Origin: CAYXLI01 sp964464925
GTDB taxonomy: Bacteria > Acidobacteriota > Terriglobia > Bryobacterales > Bryobacteraceae
Direction: 5' to 3'
DNA length: 64,000 nucleotides
Assembly (NCBI GenBank): GCA_964464925.1
Contig: CAYXLI010000019.1
Coordinates: 1-64,000 of the forward strand
Shown here: positions 1 to 8,611 of the stretch, piece after piece
How the letters are laid out: the number at the start of each line of letters is the position of its first letter
Numbering within the stretch: position 1 is the stretch's first letter
The notes under the pieces: model-generated
What the model was told of the DNA's origin: nothing
The model's input: only the letters and a program-made list of their open reading frames with translations
Database searches by the model: none
Made by a program: the position numbers and the translations under genes

Positions 1-338
1 TGCGCCTCGACGCCTTGCGACGCGTCGACAACCAGCAACGCACCTTCGCACGCCTGAAGGCTGCGCGAGACTTCGTAAGTGAAATCGACGTGGCCCGGCG
101 TATCGATCAGGTTCAGCTCGTACGTGATCCCATCCTTCGCCTTATAATTCAGCCGGACGGCGTGAGCTTTGATGGTGATGCCGCGCTCGCGCTCGAGGTC
201 CATCGAGTCGAGAACCTGGGCCATCATCTCCCGCTGGGAAAGCGCGCCGGTGTATTCCAAAAGCCGGTCGGCCAAGGTTGATTTGCCGTGGTCGATGTGC
301 GCGATGATAGAGAAATTCCGAATAACTGCAGGGTCCAT
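1..338 (-). CDS. lepA: Elongation factor 4 (LepA), N-terminal part, cut by the window edge
   Basis: Translational GTPase that back-translocates stalled ribosomes. About 112 N-terminal residues are present; the rest lies left of the window. The start is the ATG at 338, giving MDPAVIRNFSIIAHIDHGKST with the G1 P-loop (HIDHGKST), switch I (RERGITI) and the G3 motif (DTPGHVDF). The IRNFSIIAHIDHGKSTLADRLLE block is typical of LepA and differs from the TypA at 27078-28891, which has HVDHGKTT. The gene is divergent from the crotonase gene at 375, with only 36 bases between the starts. Confidence 0.9.
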   Translation of the reverse strand, partial: MDPAVIRNFSIIAHIDHGKSTLADRLLEYTGALSQREMMAQVLDSMDLERERGITIKAHAVRLNYKAKDGITYELNLIDTPGHVDFTYEVSRSLQACEGALLVVDASQGVEA

Positions 339-374
339 GCGGTATGATGAGGCTGAATCTTCAGTATCCCACAT

Positions 375-1160
375 ATGTCACACAAACAGATCCTGTTTGA
401 GCCTTCAGAGGACGGCATCTGCCTGCTGACGTTGAACCGTCCGCAGAAGCTGAACGCACTGAATGCGGAGACGATTAAGGAACTGGACGATGTCTTTGCA
501 CAGGTTGAAAACATTCCAGCTTACAAGGCTCTGATACTGACAGGTGCGGGTGAAAAGGCCTTTGTAGCCGGAGCCGACATCAACGAACTCGCGGCTTCTG
601 ATCCTGTGCAGGCGCAGCAACTCTCGCTGCGCGGGCAGCGCGTTTTGCGGCGGCTGGAGACGATGGGAAAGCCCTCAATCGCAGCGATTAACGGCTTCGC
701 GCTCGGCGGTGGACTGGAGCTTGCGATGGCCTGCACGCTTCGGATTGCGTCGCCCAACGCGCGCCTGGGGCAACCCGAGGTGAAGCTGGGGATCATTGCA
801 GGCTACGGCGGGACGCAACGGCTGCCGAGATTAGTGGGCCGGGGACGCGCACTGGAATTGCTCTTGACCGGAGAGCCGGTCGACGCCGCGGAGGCACACA
901 GGATCGGTTTGGTAAATCACGTGGTCGAACAAGCAGACCTGGTGCCATTCGCCCGCACGCTGCTGAAGAAAATGCTGGCGAACGCTCCCGTGGCACTCGC
1001 CCTCACAATGCAAGCGGTAGACACAGGGCTGAATATGGCACTTGAGGACGCGCTTCGGTTCGAAGCGGCCGCGTTTGGCGTAAGCGCCGCTACTGAGGAC
1101 CGGCGCGAAGGGACGAAAGCCTTCCTGGAAAAGCGCGCCGCTACCTTCACGGGACGTTAG
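375..1160 (+). CDS. Enoyl-CoA hydratase (crotonase family)
   Basis: Probably hydrates trans-2-enoyl-CoA in fatty-acid beta-oxidation or a related acyl-CoA pathway. The 261-residue length is normal for a single-domain crotonase. Both catalytic glutamates are where the family has them: Glu115 in the GGGLELA oxyanion-hole stretch and Glu135 in GQPE, followed by GYGGTQRLPR. AFVAGADINEL near residue 63-72 is the acyl-CoA-binding turn. It opens a compact operon: ribH starts 6 bases downstream. The exact substrate cannot be read from sequence. Compare the second crotonase at 61746-62525, which lacks these glutamates. Confidence 0.9.
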   Translation: MSHKQILFEPSEDGICLLTLNRPQKLNALNAETIKELDDVFAQVENIPAYKALILTGAGEKAFVAGADINELAASDPVQAQQLSLRGQRVLRRLETMGKPSIAAINGFALGGGLELAMACTLRIASPNARLGQPEVKLGIIAGYGGTQRLPRLVGRGRALELLLTGEPVDAAEAHRIGLVNHVVEQADLVPFARTLLKKMLANAPVALALTMQAVDTGLNMALEDALRFEAAAFGVSAATEDRREGTKAFLEKRAATFTGR

Positions 1161-1166
1161 AAAATA

Positions 1167-1646
1167 ATGCCGAATATCATGGAAGGACAATTCGACGCAA
1201 AAGGGCTGCAGTTCGCCATTATTGTTGGACGATTCAACAGCTTCGTGACGGAGCGCCTGCTGGACGGCGCGCTGGATGCCATCCGCCGAAGCGGCGGCAA
1301 TGCGGAAACGGCGCAGATCGTTCGGGTACCCGGCTCGTGGGAAATGCCGGTCATTGCCGCGGAACTCGCTCGCCAGAAGAAGCACGACGCGATTATCTGC
1401 CTCGGCGCTGTGGTTCGTGGCGATACGCCTCATTTCGATTACGTCGCGGGGAACGCGGCTTCGGGCCTGGCGAACATCGCCGCCGAGACTGGCGTGCCGA
1501 TAGCGTTCGGTGTACTGACCACCAACACCATGGAACAGGCAGTAGATCGCGCCGGCGGCAAGAGCGGCAACAAAGGTTTTGATGCTGCCATGACCGCAAT
1601 CGAAATGGCGCAATTGCTGCGCGCGGTTCGTGGGCAGGCCAAGTAA
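1167..1646 (+). CDS. ribH: 6,7-dimethyl-8-ribityllumazine synthase
   Basis: Penultimate step of riboflavin synthesis: condenses 5-amino-6-ribitylaminouracil with 3,4-dihydroxybutanone 4-phosphate. The 159 residues match the family. Seen: GRFN (21-24), PGSWEMP (55-61) and GDTPHFDYV (85-93) with the general-base His89. A second in-frame ATG four codons on (1179) is also possible as the start. It sits 6 bases after the crotonase and 2 bases before nusB; ribH-nusB adjacency is common in bacteria. No FMN riboswitch is seen and no other rib gene is in the window. Confidence 0.95.
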   Translation: MPNIMEGQFDAKGLQFAIIVGRFNSFVTERLLDGALDAIRRSGGNAETAQIVRVPGSWEMPVIAAELARQKKHDAIICLGAVVRGDTPHFDYVAGNAASGLANIAAETGVPIAFGVLTTNTMEQAVDRAGGKSGNKGFDAAMTAIEMAQLLRAVRGQAK

Positions 1647-1648
1647 TT

Positions 1649-2068
1649 ATGGCAGCTCGTCACCGGTCGCGATACCGGGCTGTTCAGATTCTTTATCAGG
1701 TCGATATGCGGCACATTTCCGCCGAGACCGCGCTGCGCGCCTATTACGATTCACTCTACTCCGAGGAACACGAGGAAAAACCGGAAAAGGATCCCTTCAT
1801 GGAGTCTTTGATCCATGGAACTCTGGCGCGAATCGAAGAGATCGACGGCTTGATGGCGAAACACTCCGCCAACTGGAAAGTAGAGCGCATGCCGGCAGTA
1901 GATCGCAATATCATCCGGCTGGCTATTTACGAGATGATGAGCGGCAAGACACCTCCGCCCGTGGTCATTGACGAGGCCCTGGACCTGTCCCGGCGCTTTT
2001 CAGGCGACGAGTCCGTCTCGTTCGTAAATGGCGTGCTGGATGCCGTTCGTAAGGAACTGAGCCGTTAG
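1649..2068 (+). CDS. nusB: Transcription antitermination factor NusB
   Basis: Small all-helical RNA-binding protein that, with NusE (S10), forms the antitermination complex on rRNA boxA. The 139 residues are a normal length. Characteristic parts are the basic N-terminus (RHRSRYRAVQILYQVDM), the VDRNIIRLAIYEM stretch around 100 and the C-terminal VVIDEALDLSRRFSGDESVSFVNGVLD block. It lies 2 bases after ribH. Confidence 0.95.
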   Translation: MAARHRSRYRAVQILYQVDMRHISAETALRAYYDSLYSEEHEEKPEKDPFMESLIHGTLARIEEIDGLMAKHSANWKVERMPAVDRNIIRLAIYEMMSGKTPPPVVIDEALDLSRRFSGDESVSFVNGVLDAVRKELSR

Positions 2069-2083
2069 GTATTCTTGGAACAT

Positions 2084-2590
2084 ATGAATCGCCGTGACGT
2101 TCTGAAGACAACCGCTGCTTTCGCCACGCTGCCGGTTCTGGGCTCCGCCGAGTCGAAAAGCCGGCTACAGACATTCACCCAGGAGCAGAACGAGACGGTG
2201 ATCGCACTGACCGAGGCGATTATTCCCGCCACGGACACTCCGGGCGCAAAAGCGGCAAAGGTGAATCAGTATATCGACCTCCTGTTACACGATGGTCCGG
2301 AAACAGAACGCAAGCGGTTCCTGGACGGGCTGAAGTGGTTTGAGGAGTATGCGGCAAAAAGGAGCGGAGCGCCCTTTGCCAAGCTGTCCGGCGACCAGCA
2401 GACAGCGGTTCTGGAAAGCCTTCAGACCGAAACGGAAGTGAATCGCCCCGGATACCGCTTCTTCCGCATGGCCAAAAATCTGACCGCACGTATTTATTAC
2501 CAGACGCAAATCGGATACCAGGAACTGAACAAGGGTGGCCGGGTGCCCGCCACGTTCGGCTGCGGGCATCCGGAGCACCACGGCAATTAG
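2084..2590 (+). CDS. Gluconate 2-dehydrogenase subunit 3-like protein with twin-arginine leader
   Basis: Resembles the small subunit that accompanies membrane-linked GMC-type dehydrogenases (gluconate 2-dehydrogenase subunit 3 family): a twin-arginine N-terminus (MNRRDVLKTTAAF), then ALTEAIIPATDTPGAKAAKVNQYID near residues 42-64. I chose the ATG at 2084 because the RR motif follows directly and GGA lies 5 bases upstream; a TTG at 2075 would add three residues. The expected GMC oxidoreductase partner is not next to it. It lies between nusB and folC, 3 bases before folC. Confidence 0.7.
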   Translation: MNRRDVLKTTAAFATLPVLGSAESKSRLQTFTQEQNETVIALTEAIIPATDTPGAKAAKVNQYIDLLLHDGPETERKRFLDGLKWFEEYAAKRSGAPFAKLSGDQQTAVLESLQTETEVNRPGYRFFRMAKNLTARIYYQTQIGYQELNKGGRVPATFGCGHPEHHGN

Positions 2591-2593
2591 GCC

Positions 2594-3841
2594 TTGAACT
2601 ATCCAGATTCTGTCGAGTATCTCTACTCGCTTGGTAACGAAACGAAAGTCATCAAGCTTGGGTTGGAGACGATGCGGAAGCTGCTTAGCGCCCTTGGCAA
2701 TCCCCAGGACGCCTTTCGCTCAATTCACGTCGCAGGCACGAACGGTAAAGGTTCGACCTGCGCCATGATCGATGCGGGATTGCGTGCAGCCGGGGTTCGC
2801 ACCGGCCTGTACACTTCACCGCATCTGGTCCAGCCGACCGAGCGAATCCGTATTGACGGCATCGATGTGTCGCGAACTCAGTTCACAGAAGCTTTCAACG
2901 AGGTGCATGCGTGTGCGGAGCAGTTGATCCAGGCCGGTGAACTCGAATACCACCCTTCGTACTTTGAAACCGTGACGGCCATGGCTTTCATTTTGTTCCA
3001 GCGTGACGCCATACACACAGCCGTTATCGAGGTGGGCCTCGGCGGAAGACTCGATTCCACGAACGTGATTACTCCGGCACTGTGCGTCATCACTCCTGTC
3101 GACTTCGATCACGAGAAGTTCCTCGGACATACATTGGAGAGCATCGCCGGCGAGAAGGCCGGCATTCTCAAGCCCGGAGTGCCTGCGGTATTCACGAGGC
3201 AGCGGCCGGAAGCAGATTCTGTTTTGACTGAACGCGCCCTCCAGTTGAACTGCTCTGTAATCCGCACTTCGGAATACCAGCCTGAGCGGCTCACCATGGA
3301 CGCTCGTGGAGCCACCTTCAATCTGCGCGCGAAAAAGATCCGCTGTCCGCTGGCCGGCGCCCATCAAGTGGAAAATGCGTTGGCTGCCATAGCGGCACTC
3401 GATGTGCTCGGACTGGCAGTGGAGGCAATCGCCGGCGCACGATGGCCAGGGCGGCTTGAGCAGGTCCACACGGCGCCGGATATCATTCTGGACGGAGCCC
3501 ACAATCCCGCAGGCGCGAGGGCTTTGCGCGACTACATCGAAGAGTTCTATTCCGCCCGGCCCCGATGGATTGTCTTTGGAGCCATGCGTGACAAGTCCGT
3601 TCAAGAGATCACTGAATTGCTCTTCCCTCTCGCGGACCGTCTGATTCTGACGAAGCCGGACTCCCCTCGCGCGATCTCTCCGGAATCTCTGCTCCTGGCC
3701 ACTCCGCACCCCTATGCGTTGCTTACCGAAGACGTGAGCCATGCGGTACAAACTGTACTGCAGGCTCCGGCCGGCACAGCCGTGTTCATCACTGGATCGC
3801 TATACGTCGTTGGGGAGGCACGGGCGTTGCTCGTAAAATAG
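2594..3841 (+). CDS. folC: Bifunctional folylpolyglutamate/dihydrofolate synthase
   Basis: ATP-dependent ligase that adds glutamate to dihydropteroate and to folates. The 415 residues fit the Mur-ligase-like FolC family. Seen: VAGTNGKGST with the P-loop GTNGKGS (48-54), the LYTSPHL motif, the RIDG stretch, EVGLGGRLDSTN (Mg/ATP site), and the C-terminal-domain DGAHNP motif. The start is a TTG at 2594, four bases after the preceding stop. plsC follows 9 bases downstream. Confidence 0.93.
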   Translation: MNYPDSVEYLYSLGNETKVIKLGLETMRKLLSALGNPQDAFRSIHVAGTNGKGSTCAMIDAGLRAAGVRTGLYTSPHLVQPTERIRIDGIDVSRTQFTEAFNEVHACAEQLIQAGELEYHPSYFETVTAMAFILFQRDAIHTAVIEVGLGGRLDSTNVITPALCVITPVDFDHEKFLGHTLESIAGEKAGILKPGVPAVFTRQRPEADSVLTERALQLNCSVIRTSEYQPERLTMDARGATFNLRAKKIRCPLAGAHQVENALAAIAALDVLGLAVEAIAGARWPGRLEQVHTAPDIILDGAHNPAGARALRDYIEEFYSARPRWIVFGAMRDKSVQEITELLFPLADRLILTKPDSPRAISPESLLLATPHPYALLTEDVSHAVQTVLQAPAGTAVFITGSLYVVGEARALLVK

Positions 3842-3850
3842 GGGTTCCGC

Positions 3851-4609
3851 ATGTCCATGTTGCGTGCGCTTCTCTTCACCGATCCGCTGATCATTCTCGC
3901 TACCATTTTGTGCGGAAGCGCCAGCCTCGTCGTGTCTTTCTTTGACACGAACGGGCGCAGGCAGATCGCGGTTGCGCGTTTTTGGGCGCGGCTCCTGGTA
4001 AGGATCGCCCGCGTAAACATCACAGTCGAAGGACGCGAGAAGATCGATCTCAGCAGCGGCTACGTGTTCGCCTCGAATCACGTGAGCTACATGGATACAC
4101 CGGTCATCCTGTCTGAGATCCCGGTACAGTTCCGGTTCATGGCGAAGGAGGGGCTGTTCAAGATCCCGTTTCTTGGCAATCACCTGAAGCGCGCCGGACA
4201 TATTCCGGTCCCGCGCGATAATCCGCGAGCGGCTCTGAAAGCCATGTCGGATGCTGCCCACATGATCCAGGATCGCGGGATCTCGGTCCTTGTGTTTCCT
4301 GAGGGCGGCCGCTCCTTGACGGGACTACAGGAGTTCAAGGAAGGCGTCGCCTACATCGGGATTAAGTCCGGCGTGCCGATTGTGCCTGTGGCGCTGATCG
4401 GGACTCTGGAGGTTTTGCCCATGCATTCGATGAACGTCCGGCCCGGCAAGGTGATCTTGCGTATTGGAGATCCTTTGCCTACGAATACCTTGAAACTGCA
4501 TGACCGTGCGGCTCTGACCCGGCAATTGCACGACGCGATTGAAGACCTGCTCGGCGTCAGACCCACACATACCACGCCAGCAGGAACAGAATCGCAGACC
4601 AGCAGATAA
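3851..4609 (+). CDS. plsC: 1-acyl-sn-glycerol-3-phosphate acyltransferase
   Basis: Acylates lysophosphatidic acid at the sn-2 position to phosphatidic acid at the inner membrane. The 252-residue length fits. A hydrophobic N-terminal segment (about 12-32) is followed by the acyltransferase motif I NHVSYMD (76-82, the catalytic His77-x4-Asp82), the KIPFLGNHLKRAGHIPV region and FPEGGRS (149-155), then VPIVPVALIG. It is the last gene of the operon. Its final 53 bases overlap the convergent gene at 4557-5420. Confidence 0.93.
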   Translation: MSMLRALLFTDPLIILATILCGSASLVVSFFDTNGRRQIAVARFWARLLVRIARVNITVEGREKIDLSSGYVFASNHVSYMDTPVILSEIPVQFRFMAKEGLFKIPFLGNHLKRAGHIPVPRDNPRAALKAMSDAAHMIQDRGISVLVFPEGGRSLTGLQEFKEGVAYIGIKSGVPIVPVALIGTLEVLPMHSMNVRPGKVILRIGDPLPTNTLKLHDRAALTRQLHDAIEDLLGVRPTHTTPAGTESQTSR

Positions 4610-5420
4610 CCGGTAGAACTCGAGCACGGCCGGCCGTCAGGATCCCGATCAGCAGAATGATACCTGCAAGGGCCTGAAACGTCGCGACGCCCGAGATGAG
4701 ACTGTGGCGATAGAGCACCATGGCTCCGGCGAAGGCAAGCAGGACCGCAGCCAGTTGGAATTTGCGCGTGTGGCCGGTCGCACTGAACCCCAGCGTGATC
4801 CCCGCAATGAAAAGCAGGAACCCAGTGATATCCACCCACGGAATATTGGTTCCGGCGATCAGGTCGAACTTGGCCCGCAGTATGTTTCCGAACAACTGTC
4901 CCTTCGATGCGCGGCGAAAGTCCTCCACCGTGCCGAGAGCGAGACTGTAGTCACCCATGTAGTAATCGGGCTCGAAGACTGCAACATAGTAGATTTGGCC
5001 CGGCTTGACGTGAAGCTTGCGCTCCGTGCCGCGATACATGCGCTCCAGGCTGAACGGCTCAAAAAGGGCAGTACGCGGGCCTTCCGGCGGAAGCAGGATT
5101 TCACCGCCATACCCTTCCGGGAAATCGAAAGGCAAATCAAGCTCCGGCCCGCCTTTGCTCAGAAATGCCACAGCCGGACGGAATGTCTCGCTTCCGCGAC
5201 GAATCGGAACGAGGGCTTCGACCGGAATGTCCTGTTCGTTGGCTGCGGAGAAGCGATAAAGATCAACTTCGTCAGGAACAGAGAGACGGCCGTACACAGC
5301 AATGGACTGTACGGTCGGATCACGCAAATCGAGGATGGCGTTAGGATCGTGCCGCCTTTCCACAATCGGATAGTGCGCGAACACAGAGGCGGTTAACTGT
5401 AACAGCAGAAGCAGACGCAT
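4557..5420 (-). CDS. Exported membrane protein of unknown function, four C-terminal TM helices
   Basis: I do not recognise the family. Taking the ATG at 5420 gives MRLLLLLQLTASVFAHYPIV, a clear signal peptide; the frame stays open to a start at 5474. A region of about 170 residues, presumably extracytoplasmic and rich in acidic and aromatic residues, follows (VPDEVDLYRFSAA resembles a pre-peptidase or jelly-roll-like beta domain). Four hydrophobic segments close the protein (IPWVDITGFLLFIAGITLGF, then three more). It lies downstream of nuoN on the same strand, about 80 bases away, and its 3' end overlaps plsC by 53 bases. A role with complex I is only a guess from position. Confidence 0.7.
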   Translation of the reverse strand: MRLLLLLQLTASVFAHYPIVERRHDPNAILDLRDPTVQSIAVYGRLSVPDEVDLYRFSAANEQDIPVEALVPIRRGSETFRPAVAFLSKGGPELDLPFDFPEGYGGEILLPPEGPRTALFEPFSLERMYRGTERKLHVKPGQIYYVAVFEPDYYMGDYSLALGTVEDFRRASKGQLFGNILRAKFDLIAGTNIPWVDITGFLLFIAGITLGFSATGHTRKFQLAAVLLAFAGAMVLYRHSLISGVATFQALAGIILLIGILTAGRARVLPVICWSAILFLLAWYVWV

Positions 5421-5499
5421 TAGGCTTTCGCTGTACATGGACGCCCCGTTGGAGGGCGTGTTACATCCGGCCAAGGCGCCGGGCGCCGGCCTCCACTCG

Positions 5500-6966
5500 C
5501 TATTTCACTAAAGTGGCGGATTTCCCTGCGAAGTCCAGCACGGCCGATGGAAAGATGCCGAGGATCAGCGTCGCGATGGCGCTAAGCCACGCCGCCGCGC
5601 CGATACCCGCACCCAGCGGCGGAAGATTTTCCGTCGCCTCGCATGGATCGTGCATATACATCACAACGATGATCCGCAGATAATAGTAAGCCGCGACCGC
5701 GCTGTTCAGCAGGCCCAGTATGGTGAGCCAGACCAGCTTCGCGTCCAGCGCTGCCTTAAACACGTAGAACTTGCCAAAAAAGCCGCCCGTAAGCGGCACG
5801 CCGATCAGGCTCAATAGAAAGACGGTGAAGAGCGCGGCCGTGACCGGCTGTCGAAAGCCGAGCCCTGCCATGTCGTCGATCTGCAGGTACCGCTCGCCCT
5901 TTCTTGCCAGATGCGTAACTAGAGCGAATGCTCCGATGTTCATGAACGCATATGCGGCCAGATAGAACATCACAGCGGCCGTCCCGGTGTCGGAATGCGT
6001 TGTGACGGCCACCAGCACGTAGCCGGCGTGCGCGATGGAACTGTAGGCCAGCAGCCGCTTGATGTTGGATTGCAGGATCGCTGCGAAGTTACCAACAATC
6101 ATCGAGCAGAGTGCGATCACCCACAGAATGGGAACCCAGCGGCCCGCGACCGGTTCGAATGCCGTCATGAAGACACGAACAAACACTGCGAACGCCGCTG
6201 CCTTGGGACCCGCGGACATGAAGGCGCTCACCGGTGCCGGTGCTCCTTGATACACATCCGGCGCCCAGATCTGGAACGGTGCCGCGGAGATCTTGAACGC
6301 GAAGCCCACTAACATCAGCGCCGCACTGGTGCCGACCAGCGTGAGGTTCGGAACTGCGTTGCCCGTCAGTGCCTCACGGATCTTCAGCAGATCGGTAGTG
6401 CCGGTCAGTCCGTAGATCCAGGCGATGCCGTACAGCAGGAATGCCGTGGCAAACGAACCGAGCAGAAAGTATTTGATAGCCGATTCGTTATTGCGCTTAT
6501 CATCACGAAGGTAACCGGCAAGGATGTAGGTCGCAATCGACGAGATCTCGAGCCCGATGAAGACCATCATGAGTTCATTCGCAGTCACCAGAATGCACTG
6601 GCCCACGATGGAGTAAAGAACAAGCGAGTTATATTCGGCGGATTCAGCGTGCTCCTTGCGCAGATACTGCGTGGAACTGAAGACGCACAGCACGCCGACC
6701 AGAATTACCAGAATGCGGAAGAATGTCGCGAAACCGTCGATGATCAGCAGTCCCTGGAAAGCGGTACCCGGGCCGGAGGTGTACGCATAGATGGCGGCAA
6801 ACAGCGCGCCGGCCAGCGACGCCAGAGAGAGCTTGGACCACAAGCCCTCGCCTCTTTCCTTCAGGATCGGCTGCGCAAACATGATCAGCGTCGCCACGAT
6901 CGTGAGAATAATCTCAGGCAGGAAGCGGACGTAGTCAGTGGCCGTTGGGATGAAGTTAGTGGGCAC
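5500..6966 (-). CDS. nuoN: NADH-quinone oxidoreductase subunit N
   Basis: Antiporter-like proton-pumping membrane subunit of complex I. The 488 residues and many hydrophobic helices fit. Seen: EISSIATYILAGYLRDDKRNNESAIKYFLLGSF with the Glu and Lys of the proton channel, FKISAAPFQIWAPDVYQGAPAPVSAFMS and RLLAYSSIAHAGY, all typical of NuoN. Its start overlaps the end of nuoM by 11 bases, so it is translationally linked and is the last nuo gene in the cluster. Confidence 0.96.
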   Translation of the reverse strand: MPTNFIPTATDYVRFLPEIILTIVATLIMFAQPILKERGEGLWSKLSLASLAGALFAAIYAYTSGPGTAFQGLLIIDGFATFFRILVILVGVLCVFSSTQYLRKEHAESAEYNSLVLYSIVGQCILVTANELMMVFIGLEISSIATYILAGYLRDDKRNNESAIKYFLLGSFATAFLLYGIAWIYGLTGTTDLLKIREALTGNAVPNLTLVGTSAALMLVGFAFKISAAPFQIWAPDVYQGAPAPVSAFMSAGPKAAAFAVFVRVFMTAFEPVAGRWVPILWVIALCSMIVGNFAAILQSNIKRLLAYSSIAHAGYVLVAVTTHSDTGTAAVMFYLAAYAFMNIGAFALVTHLARKGERYLQIDDMAGLGFRQPVTAALFTVFLLSLIGVPLTGGFFGKFYVFKAALDAKLVWLTILGLLNSAVAAYYYLRIIVVMYMHDPCEATENLPPLGAGIGAAAWLSAIATLILGIFPSAVLDFAGKSATLVK

Positions 6967-8611
6967 CGGCTACCTCCGTTGCGCCCTGCACAGGTTCTGC
7001 CTTTACCTTAAATTCCACGTTGGTCTTGCTCTGCTCCAAAGTTTTCGCGTCGGATGCCCCAATCGAGGGCAGGAAAGTCATCGGGGCGATGCCCATCCAC
7101 ACCATCAGCGCGATCATCGGAAGAATCGCGGCCCACTCCCGCGGACTCAGATCCGGGAAGCCGTGATCGTGATGCACATGATCGTGAGAATGATCATGCG
7201 AGTGACCGTGTGCGTGATCGTGATCGTGATCGTGGTCGTGAGCATGGTCGTGGCTGTGGCCGCCATGGCTGTGAGATCCGGCACCTTCACTCATTCCCGG
7301 AAGGCGCCCGAAGAAGGCTCGCTGATAAAGCCACAGCATATAAACGGCGGATAGAATCACGCCGAGTGCCGCGAACACTGCCCAGGAGAAGTTCGCAGTG
7401 GCCGCACCCTGCAGCACCAGGAACTCGCCCACAAAGTTATTCAGCGTCGGCAGGCCAATGCTCGCGAGCGTCGTGATCAGGAAAACGGTGCTCAGCCACG
7501 GAGCAGCAGTAGCAACCCCTCCATAGTCGGAGATCTCCAGCGAATGCCGGCGCTCGTACATGTAGCCCACCAGCATGAAGAGTGCGCCGGTTGAGATACC
7601 GTGGTTCAGCATCTGGTAAACCGCGCCATCCATGCCCTGCTGATTGAAAGAAAAGATTCCGAGAACCACAAAGCCGAGATGGCTGACCGATGAGTAGGCG
7701 ACCAGCTTCTTCATATTCGGCTGCACCATCGCGACCAGTGCGCCGTAAATGATACCGACGATCGCCAGCGCTACGATCCAATATGCGTTCTCACGAGCGG
7801 CTCCTGGGAACATCGGCACGCAGAACCGGAGCAACCCGTAGGTACCCATTTTCAGCATGACGGAAGCCAGCATGACGGAGCCGGCCGTAGGCGCTTCCAC
7901 GTGTGCATCCGGTAACCAGGTGTGAAGCGGGAAAAGCGGCACCTTCACCGCAAACGCGAAGAAAAATGCAAGAAACAGCAGAAGTTGTTCCAGGTGGCTG
8001 AACATCAGCCGTCCGCTCTGAATCAGACTCAGGATCTGCAAATAGTCGAACGTGCCGCTCTTGTTGTACAGGTAGATAATCGCGCCCAGCATCAGCACCG
8101 AGGCGGTCATTGTGTACAGGAAGAATTTCACCGCGGCGTAGATGCGCCGGTCGTGTCCCCAGATTCCAATCAGGAAGTACATGGGCACAAGACAGACTTC
8201 CCAGAACACGTAGAATAGGAAAAGATCAATCACGATAAAGACGCCGATGAGGCCGAATTCCAGCAACAGAAGGAAAGCCCAGAATTCCTTGACGCGATGG
8301 TTGATCGACTTCCAGGAGATCAGCATCGCAATAGGTGTCAGGAACGTCGACAGAATGACCAGCCATAGACTGACCCCATCGAGAGCAATGTGGTAATTGA
8401 TCTGCGGATAGGTGATCCAGGGCACGTCCGTTTCGAACTGCCAGGCGTGACCGCCCCCCAACACTTGGGGGATGAGCGCCAGGGAACCGAAGAAGACTAC
8501 AACCGCGATGAACAGGCCGAACTTCTTGATGAGTTCAGTGTTGTCCTTCGGCAATAAAAGCGTGAGCAGGAACCCGATCAGCGGAATGAACAGCAGAACG
8601 TTCAGCAACAT
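6956..8611 (-). CDS. nuoM: NADH-quinone oxidoreductase subunit M with a histidine-rich insertion
   Basis: Antiporter-like proton-pumping subunit of complex I. The 551 residues are longer than the roughly 500 of many NuoM proteins. Family blocks: WEVCLVPMYFLIGIWGHDRRIYAAVKFFLYT, FPLHTWLPDAHVEAPTAGSV, KLVAYSSVSHLGFVVLG, NHGISTGALFMLVG. Unusual: between the helix ending YQRAFFGRLPG and the last helix (LSPREWAAILPMIAL) is a stretch of about 40 residues with 19 histidines alternating with Asp, Ser, Ala and Gly (plus-strand 7161-7274). The start codon overlaps the nuoL stop by one base (TAATG). Confidence 0.96.
   Translation of the reverse strand: MLLNVLLFIPLIGFLLTLLLPKDNTELIKKFGLFIAVVVFFGSLALIPQVLGGGHAWQFETDVPWITYPQINYHIALDGVSLWLVILSTFLTPIAMLISWKSINHRVKEFWAFLLLLEFGLIGVFIVIDLFLFYVFWEVCLVPMYFLIGIWGHDRRIYAAVKFFLYTMTASVLMLGAIIYLYNKSGTFDYLQILSLIQSGRLMFSHLEQLLLFLAFFFAFAVKVPLFPLHTWLPDAHVEAPTAGSVMLASVMLKMGTYGLLRFCVPMFPGAARENAYWIVALAIVGIIYGALVAMVQPNMKKLVAYSSVSHLGFVVLGIFSFNQQGMDGAVYQMLNHGISTGALFMLVGYMYERRHSLEISDYGGVATAAPWLSTVFLITTLASIGLPTLNNFVGEFLVLQGAATANFSWAVFAALGVILSAVYMLWLYQRAFFGRLPGMSEGAGSHSHGGHSHDHAHDHDHDHDHAHGHSHDHSHDHVHHDHGFPDLSPREWAAILPMIALMVWMGIAPMTFLPSIGASDAKTLEQSKTNVEFKVKAEPVQGATEVAGAH

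Noticed and set aside
5441..5459. ACGCCC/GGGCGT hairpin downstream of nuoN as a terminator.
   Set aside because: Only a 6-bp stem, no T-run, and it lies just upstream of the chosen start of the next gene on the same strand.
7054..7476. A plus-strand frame rich in Arg, Asp and His opposite the nuoM histidine tract.
   Set aside because: It is the antisense reading of low-complexity codons; NuoM on the other strand is a strong family match.
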